NCBI RefSeq assembly: GCF_013114825.1
Contig: NZ_JAAVLX010000002.1
Location: 310,001-374,000 of the forward strand
From: Bradyrhizobium australiense
GTDB taxonomy: Bacteria > Pseudomonadota > Alphaproteobacteria > Rhizobiales > Xanthobacteraceae
DNA length: 64,000 nucleotides
Direction: 5' to 3'
Numbering within the stretch: the stretch's first letter is position 1; each line of letters opens with the position of its first letter. The notes under the pieces were generated by a model. That model was not told the origin of the DNA. It ran no database searches and was given only the letters and a program-made list of their open reading frames with translations. A program made the translations under genes and the position numbers. Positions 59,538-64,000 of the stretch are shown here, in pieces.

Positions 59538-60481
59538 TGAATACGCTCACCGCCATGGCGCCCGTCATTACGGCCGCCCATGACGCGCTCCGCCGCGACT
59601 TTCCGCTAAAACCGTTCGCGATCCGCCACAAGCTCACCGGCCATCCGCTGCTGACGCTGCCGCGCATCGCGCAATTGGCTTCCGAACTACCGCGCGACCT
59701 GATCGAATACAATTCCGGCAAGGTCGCGATCAGCCAGGATCCGGATGCGATTCCAACCGTCGACCTCGACCCCGTCGAAGTCGTGAAAAGTATTGAGACC
59801 GCCGGCGCCTGGATGGTGCTCAAGCGCGTCGAGAATTCGTCGGAATATCGGGCGCTGCTGGAGGACACGCTGCTGTCCGTTGCTCGCGCCCGCGGCTTTA
59901 ACAGCCTCCTCGATGCCGGCTTCGAGCAGGTCGAGGGCTTTCTGTTCGTGTCCTCGCCGAATTCGACTACGCCGTTTCATCTCGACAGCGAAGACAATTT
60001 CTTTGTGCACATCCACGGCGAAAAATTCTTCACGATCTTCGACAATACCGACCGTTCGATCGTCTCCGACGACGAGATCGAGCGCTCGATGACCAAGCAT
60101 CGCAACCTCAAATATGACGAGAGTCTCGCGCCGCGGGCTAGGAAATTCCATCTGTTCGCGGGCGACGGCTGCTATGTGCCGTATCAATGGCCGCACTGGG
60201 TGCGCACCGCAGGTTCGTACTCGATCTCGATGGCAATCACCTGGAAAACACGCGAAGTGCGGCGGATGAACGATCTGCACTTCTTCAACTCGATGCTGCG
60301 CGGCATCGGCCTGCCGCAGCAGCCTCCGGGCAAACAGCCGGTGCTCGATGCGCTCAAGCTGGCGTTCTATCGCACGGTGACGAGCGCGATAAAGCCGCTG
60401 CGCGCCTCGATGGCGATGCGCCGCGCATTGCGGCGGATCGCGCTGGGGAAACGCGCGAACTATTATCTGAAGGGGGCGTGA
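59537..60481 (+). CDS. Cupin-like (JmjC-related) protein
   Basis: A 314-residue protein of the cupin_8/JmjC fold. SPNSTTPFHLDSEDNFFVHI then HGEKFFTIFD carries the H-x-D pair of an Fe(II)/2-oxoglutarate site, and GDGCYVPYQWPHWVRTAGSY brings a distal histidine. Such proteins hydroxylate amino-acid side chains or other substrates. GGAGAA precedes the ATG, which lies within the stop of the GNAT gene. The two proteins probably act on one substrate. Confidence 0.85.
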   Translation: MNTLTAMAPVITAAHDALRRDFPLKPFAIRHKLTGHPLLTLPRIAQLASELPRDLIEYNSGKVAISQDPDAIPTVDLDPVEVVKSIETAGAWMVLKRVENSSEYRALLEDTLLSVARARGFNSLLDAGFEQVEGFLFVSSPNSTTPFHLDSEDNFFVHIHGEKFFTIFDNTDRSIVSDDEIERSMTKHRNLKYDESLAPRARKFHLFAGDGCYVPYQWPHWVRTAGSYSISMAITWKTREVRRMNDLHFFNSMLRGIGLPQQPPGKQPVLDALKLAFYRTVTSAIKPLRASMAMRRALRRIALGKRANYYLKGA

Positions 60482-60484
60482 CTT

Positions 60485-60560
60485 GTAGCCCGGATGAGCG
60501 CAGCGACATCCGGGGTGAGGTGAGAGCGGTCCCGGATGTCGCTGCGCTCATCCGGGCTAC
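60485..60560. repeat. Palindromic intergenic repeat, GTAGCCCGG family
   Basis: Arms GTAGCCCGGATGAGCGCAGC and GCTGCGCTCATCCGGGCTAC are exact reverse complements of each other. Between the convergent cupin-like and NIPSNAP genes. Same family as 814-893 and 48095-48170. Confidence 0.9.
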
Positions 60561-60569
60561 GTAAGCGAC

Positions 60570-61208
60570 TCACTGCAGCGGCGAATGCGGCGCGGGCAGC
60601 ATGATGGTCGAGTGCATCTCCTCGAGGAAGCCCGGCCCCTTGCCGAGGAATTCCTGCCAGGCCGGATCCTTCATCGCATTGCCCCGCGCTTCGGCACGCG
60701 CATTCAAGCTGGGATATGCCCAGATGTGGCAGGCTTCGTTCGGTTGACCCGCTTCGGTCGTCCAGAGGCCCACGATCTTTGAATATTTTTCGCGCTCCGG
60801 CAGTACCGCGGTGAACGCATCCAGCCATTGCTTGCGGCCGCCCGCCGCCTTGGCGCGGTAGTTGCGGAGTTCATAAACATTGCCCGTCGATGCCGGGGCA
60901 ACCGGCGGCCTTACCGCGTTCATCAGGCGGACTTCCTGACGTACGAGCAAGGGGCGGATCAGCGGCACATATTCGCCGGTCCAGCGCGGGTTTTTCGCAA
61001 GCTCGGCGCGCAACCGGGCGCGCTCGTCAAAACTGTTGTAGCTCCACATGTGCAGGACCTGATTGAGCGGGCCGATCTCGGTCGACCAGTAGCCTTCGAG
61101 CTTGCCGTAACCGTCCTTGCGGATATCGCGCGATACCGTGCTGGCGGCCTTGATCATGTCGCCGAGCGTGCCGGGCTTTACGGTGTAGGTGCGCAGTTCG
61201 TAGATCAT
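60570..61208 (-). CDS. NIPSNAP-family protein, two tandem domains
   Basis: A 212-residue protein with two ferredoxin-like NIPSNAP repeats: MIYELRTYTVKPGTLGDMIK (residue 1) and NVYELRNYRAKAAGGRKQWL (residue 110). Each has the terminal tryptophan-containing strands (VLHMWSYNSFDERA; ACHIWAYPSLNARA). Soluble, function unclear; such proteins are sometimes near aromatic catabolism genes, which is not the case here. GGAGGC precedes the ATG at 61206-61208. Confidence 0.88.
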   Translation of the reverse strand: MIYELRTYTVKPGTLGDMIKAASTVSRDIRKDGYGKLEGYWSTEIGPLNQVLHMWSYNSFDERARLRAELAKNPRWTGEYVPLIRPLLVRQEVRLMNAVRPPVAPASTGNVYELRNYRAKAAGGRKQWLDAFTAVLPEREKYSKIVGLWTTEAGQPNEACHIWAYPSLNARAEARGNAMKDPAWQEFLGKGPGFLEEMHSTIMLPAPHSPLQ

Positions 61209-61286
61209 GATGCCTCCCCAAGTTTTTTGCTGTTGTTGTTTGGGGCAGCACTCCTGTCAAGCGCTACACTGCGCTGTGCGGAGAGA

Positions 61287-61336
61287 GGCCCCTCACCCCG
61301 ACCCTCTCCCCGCAAGAGCGGGGCGAGGGAGAAGGA
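61287..61336. repeat. Hairpin repeat with CCCTCTCCCCGC arms
   Basis: CCCTCTCCCCGC-AAGA-GCGGGGCGAGGG preceded by CCCCTCACCCCGA. It is a rhizobial dispersed hairpin type that I recall from other genomes. It lies just after the DsbA-like gene (minus strand) and before NIPSNAP's upstream region. Confidence 0.65.
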
Positions 61337-61344
61337 ACCCTTGG

Positions 61345-62010
61345 CTACTCCGCGGCCTGCGCGTTGATTTCGCCGGAGACTTGCCGGATCGCGCGGGCGA
61401 GTTGCTCGGCCGGCTGGGCGCCGGACACTGCATATTTCTGCGCGAAGACGAAAGTGGGAACGCCCGAAATGCCTTTGTCGGACGCTTCCTGCGCCTGGCC
61501 GGAGATCAATGCGACATCCTCGTCGGTGGCAAGTCGCTTGCGGACATCATCGGCGTCGAGGCCGACATCGGCCGCGGCCTGCACCAGCACGTTGACATCG
61601 GTCAGATCGCCGCCATCACGAAAGTACAATTCCATCAGGCGCTGCTTCATTTCGGCCGATCTGCCCTGGGCCTCAGCCCAATGGATCAGGCGGTGGCAAT
61701 CGATGGTATTGGGCTGGCGCTTCACCAGCTCCGGCCGATAGGTCAGCCCTTCCTCCCCCGCGGCAGCGACGACGCGGCCGGCAATGTCCTTGTAGGCTTC
61801 GACCGAACCGAATTTTGCGGTGAGATATTCGTCGCGGCTGATGCCCTCGCGCGGCACCCAGGAATTGAGGAAGAACGGCCGCCACCGCACTTCGACGGGA
61901 ACATCGGGCACCAGCGCCAACGCGTTCTCGATCCGGCGTTTACCGATGTAGCACCAGGGGCAGACCACGTCGGAAACGATGTCGATCTTGAGGGGTTTTA
62001 AGGTGCTCAT
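61345..62010 (-). CDS. DsbA-family oxidoreductase, FrnE-like
   Basis: A 221-residue thioredoxin-fold protein of the DsbA/FrnE group. Active site CPWC is at residues 17-20 (SDVVCPWCYIGKRRIENAL) and cis-proline in GISGVPTFVFAQKY. There is no signal peptide, so unlike DsbA it is cytosolic and may act in redox or isomerase reactions. The ATG at 62008-62010 has GAGGA upstream; an ATG 16 codons upstream is less likely. Confidence 0.92.
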   Translation of the reverse strand: MSTLKPLKIDIVSDVVCPWCYIGKRRIENALALVPDVPVEVRWRPFFLNSWVPREGISRDEYLTAKFGSVEAYKDIAGRVVAAAGEEGLTYRPELVKRQPNTIDCHRLIHWAEAQGRSAEMKQRLMELYFRDGGDLTDVNVLVQAAADVGLDADDVRKRLATDEDVALISGQAQEASDKGISGVPTFVFAQKYAVSGAQPAEQLARAIRQVSGEINAQAAE

Positions 62011-62171
62011 CGGGACGTCCTCGCAAAATGATGACCGGAAGGTAGTCCGATCGGACAAGGAGACAAGGGCGATCCCCGCATGTCTCGTATCACTTCACCT
62101 CCGCGGTTATTGTGGCGAACGGCCAGCCTTTCTAGAACTCCGTGCGTCGATTCGAACCGCGGAGCGCTGTA

Positions 62172-62415
62172 ATGAGCGCCCTTCAAGCCGGAAAGCCCCT
62201 GTTCCGCGCCACCAAATATGCCGGCGGGCCGTGGTCGCCGGATGTGCTGCAGGGCAGCGCGACCACCGCGCTGATGACAGCGAGGTCGACCGGCTGGCCT
62301 GCGCGCTACTTCCAGAACGTGTCGGTACGGTTGATCGAGGGCGCGCTGGAGAAGCCGGGTCCCGCGGCGGCGTGGATGCGGCTCGACGTGCCGATGCTTT
62401 ATGCGGAGGATCCAC
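62172..62415 (+). pseudogene. Acyl-CoA thioesterase remnant with internal deletion
   Basis: From ATG 62172 the frame reads MSALQAGKPLFRATKYAGGP then WSPDVLQGSATTALMTARST and ARYFQNVSVRLIEGALEKPG, ending near AWMRLDVPMLYAED. GPWSPDxLxG at the start matches the N-terminus of acyl-CoA thioesterase-like proteins, but the following piece belongs further along in such proteins and the C-terminal domain is missing; a palindromic repeat follows at 62440. I read it as a gene with an internal deletion and a lost 3' end. Confidence 0.55.
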
Positions 62416-62439
62416 GGCGATGTAAATCGCAAGAAATTT

Positions 62440-62516
62440 GGGATAGTTGGAGCGCAGCGAAACCCATCAATGCCCGCTTACAGTCTGATGGATATACTGC
62501 GCTCCACCCATCCTAC
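62440..62516. repeat. Palindromic repeat, GGATGGGTGGAGCG family
   Basis: GGATAGTTGGAGCGCAGCGA at the start and CTGCGCTCCACCCATCCTAC at the end are inverted near-complements. Related to 39955-40078. It overlaps the stop of the XRE gene by four bases and follows the broken thioesterase gene. Confidence 0.8.
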
Positions 62517-63331
62517 AAACTGGCCGCCATCTGCCGCATCCGATCCGCAGTCAGATCGTCAGCGGGGAAGAAGGTTTCCAGCGCCAATTCCTGCAACGTG
62601 ATGTCGACCGGCGTGCCGAACACCATGGTGGTGGAGATGAAACTCAGCACGTCGCCATTGTGGCGCAGCTTGAAGGGAATCGCGACATTGTCGGCCGAGA
62701 TCGGCCCCGAACGGGCCGGCATCCGATAGGCTTTCAGCTCCTGATACAGCTTCAGCAGTTCGGGATCGGCCGTCGCCTCGCACTGGCGATGCAGCCGCTC
62801 CAAAAGATGCGCGCTCCATTCGGCAAGATTGACCGTGCGCGGCGCGAGCCCCTCGGGATGAAAGGCGAGCCGCAGGATGTTGAAGGGCTGCCCGAGCAGA
62901 TGCGGTGGCAACCCTTCGAGCAGTGGCGCCACCATGCGGTTGGCCGTCACCAGATTCCAGTGCCGGTCATAGGCCAGCGCCGGATTGGGCTCATGCGCCC
63001 TCAGCACCAGATCGATCGCCTGCCGGGCAGATTTCAGTGCGGGATCGTCGAGCGAGCGCTGCGGAAAGGCCGGGGCAAAACCCGCCGAGACCAGGAGCAC
63101 GTTGCGTTCACGCAAGGGAACCTCCAATCGCTCGGCGAGCTTCAGCACCATTTCCCGCGATGGCGCGGCGCGGCCCGTCTCCACAAAACTGAGATGACGG
63201 GCCGATATCTCGGCGTCTCCCGCCAGATCGAGCTGGCTCAGATGGCGCCGCTGGCGCCATTCGCGCAAATGATCGCCAATATGGAGAGGCCGGGTTCGTT
63301 CGGCTCGCGCCGTGGCAGCATGTGCATTCAT
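62513..63331 (-). CDS. XRE-family regulator with MmyB-like ligand domain
   Basis: A 272-residue protein. N-terminal helix-turn-helix (about 20-75: HLREWRQRRHLSQLDLAGDA, then EISARHLSFVETGRAAPSRE), then the MmyB-like/MLTR domain with LAYDRHWNLVTANRMVAPLL and VNLAEWSAHLLERLHRQ. This architecture is widespread in actinobacteria and alphaproteobacteria as transcriptional regulators that may bind fatty-acid-like ligands. No adjacent obvious target. The stop lies in the palindromic repeat at 62440-62516. Confidence 0.9.
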   Translation of the reverse strand: MNAHAATARAERTRPLHIGDHLREWRQRRHLSQLDLAGDAEISARHLSFVETGRAAPSREMVLKLAERLEVPLRERNVLLVSAGFAPAFPQRSLDDPALKSARQAIDLVLRAHEPNPALAYDRHWNLVTANRMVAPLLEGLPPHLLGQPFNILRLAFHPEGLAPRTVNLAEWSAHLLERLHRQCEATADPELLKLYQELKAYRMPARSGPISADNVAIPFKLRHNGDVLSFISTTMVFGTPVDITLQELALETFFPADDLTADRMRQMAASL

Positions 63332-63908
63332 GGTGGAAAACCTACCATGTGAATTTCGTCCATTCCATTACGTCCGAGGTAATGGATTTTGACGTACAAC
63401 TACTTGTACTAACAGGAATTTCTTTTTAACCCTCCCCACCGATACCAACACAAATACCAACATCCCGAACTCACACACCGGCAATAAAAAATATTGACGA
63501 GCCGATTATTGGCGAGCCCTACCCTAAGTTTTTTCAGGCCCGAGTTCGAAAGTGATCCAGCACGTGCGCGAGAAGTTCGTCTGCCGAGCCTGCCAAGCAC
63601 ACCGAACCCGCCGGGCCCTCGCGCCCGATTGCACGTGTACGTGCGGGGCCGAAGCTGTTCGCCCTTATGAGTGCTGAGGCCGGCGTGAAGGCGGCGCTGA
63701 GCAAGTCGCCGACCACCAGGTAAAATGCCTTGCTGAAGCGTACCCTTCTTCGGCCTTTCCCAGACCACGATGGAATGTGGCTCCTTGCGAGAAGTTCGAT
63801 CATTCCGGGCTTGGCGGGAAGCCAGGTTTCTCGCTGCGCTTCCGTACAGGTCAGGAGTGGGCCCGCGCGCGTGGGCTCTGGGCTGCAGCTGGTCCACCTA
63901 GTGGTTCA
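63332..63908. other. Stretch without a clearly supported gene
   Basis: About 575 bases between the XRE gene and the transposase fragment. A minus-strand frame (63534-63803) reads IELLARSHIPSWSGKGRRRV and ends DELLAHVLDHFRTRA, but I cannot support it as a gene. Probably partly mobile-element flank. Confidence 0.45.
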
Positions 63909-64000
63909 TCACAGTGATTTTGACTCTTTGGCGGTGGCTGGATAAGCGCGGCCGAGTTTGGCGCGAGCCTTGTCGGTTGTGAACATCCATTGTGATGCGG
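63909..64000 (-). mobile_element. IS630-type transposase, 3' end at window edge
   Basis: The last 29 codons before the stop at 63909-63911 read ASQWMFTTDKARAKLGRAYP then ATAKESKSL. W-x-FTTxxAR-x-KL-x-RxYP is the C-terminal ending I know from IS630-family transposases. The rest, including the catalytic DDE residues, is outside the window. Confidence 0.5.

Noticed and set aside
63534..63803. 89-codon minus-strand frame (start IELLARSHIPSW)
   Set aside because: No ribosome binding site or recognised domain, and it lies next to a transposase end, so probably non-coding flank.

Overview
The window is high-GC, densely coded alphaproteobacterial chromosome. The gene content (NADP isocitrate dehydrogenase, glycine cleavage operon behind a tandem glycine riboswitch, recA with a GTTC-N7-GTTC SOS box, an ATP-synthase zeta inhibitor, CmpA/NrtA-type transporters, many small DUF proteins) and several families of palindromic intergenic repeats point to Bradyrhizobium or a close relative in the Nitrobacteraceae. 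This assignment comes from recognition, not from a database search. I saw no rRNA, tRNA or CRISPR array.

Layout. 0-10 kb: the end of an acyltransferase gene, then a purine-biosynthesis block on the minus strand (purC, purS, purQ, purL) interrupted by a CorA-type transporter, a tricarboxylate-binding protein translationally coupled to purQ, a thioesterase and an EamA transporter. 10-18.4 kb: a LysR regulator divergent from a PEP-mutase-like enzyme, then a cyanate/nitrate-type ABC transporter plus cyanase operon. That operon has a near-consensus sigma-54 promoter facing a divergent PAS-PAS-AAA+ sigma-54 activator, with strong inverted repeats between them. 18.4-25.7 kb: an adenylate cyclase-TPR protein, then a run of damaged genes (frameshifted outer-membrane protein; sulfurtransferase and TetR genes that both lost their 5' ends at one junction), a DUF2182/DUF1326 pair and a TrmJ-like methyltransferase fused to DUF559. 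26-41.6 kb: mostly housekeeping (icd, alaS, gcvT-gcvH-gcvP, recA) with small secreted proteins between.

41.8-46.7 kb is an accessory stretch of small genes: two DUF6894 proteins, a duplicated 59-residue family with one frameshifted copy, a PilZ protein and several short secreted proteins. GGCCGCC/GGCGGCC hairpins recur here. 46.9-52.4 kb holds a hotdog thioesterase, a long repeat-like stretch, a PQQ-type dehydrogenase with a C-terminal membrane anchor, a secreted caspase-like protein and a lipoprotein. 52.4-58.2 kb carries a two-partner-secretion transporter (TpsB) divergent from a FecR-domain protein and a CHASE2-PAS-GGDEF-EAL protein, a plausible surface/secretion and c-di-GMP module with no TpsA substrate in view. 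58.3-64 kb has an overlapping GNAT/cupin-like pair, a NIPSNAP protein, a DsbA-like oxidoreductase, a damaged thioesterase gene, an XRE regulator and what looks like the 3' end of an IS630-type transposase at the right edge.

The strongest leads are the sigma-54-controlled cyanase/transport operon, the TpsB-FecR-CHASE2 locus, the GNAT-cupin pair, the TrmJ-DUF559 fusion, and the way palindromic repeats sit at gene ends, inside operons and next to broken genes.
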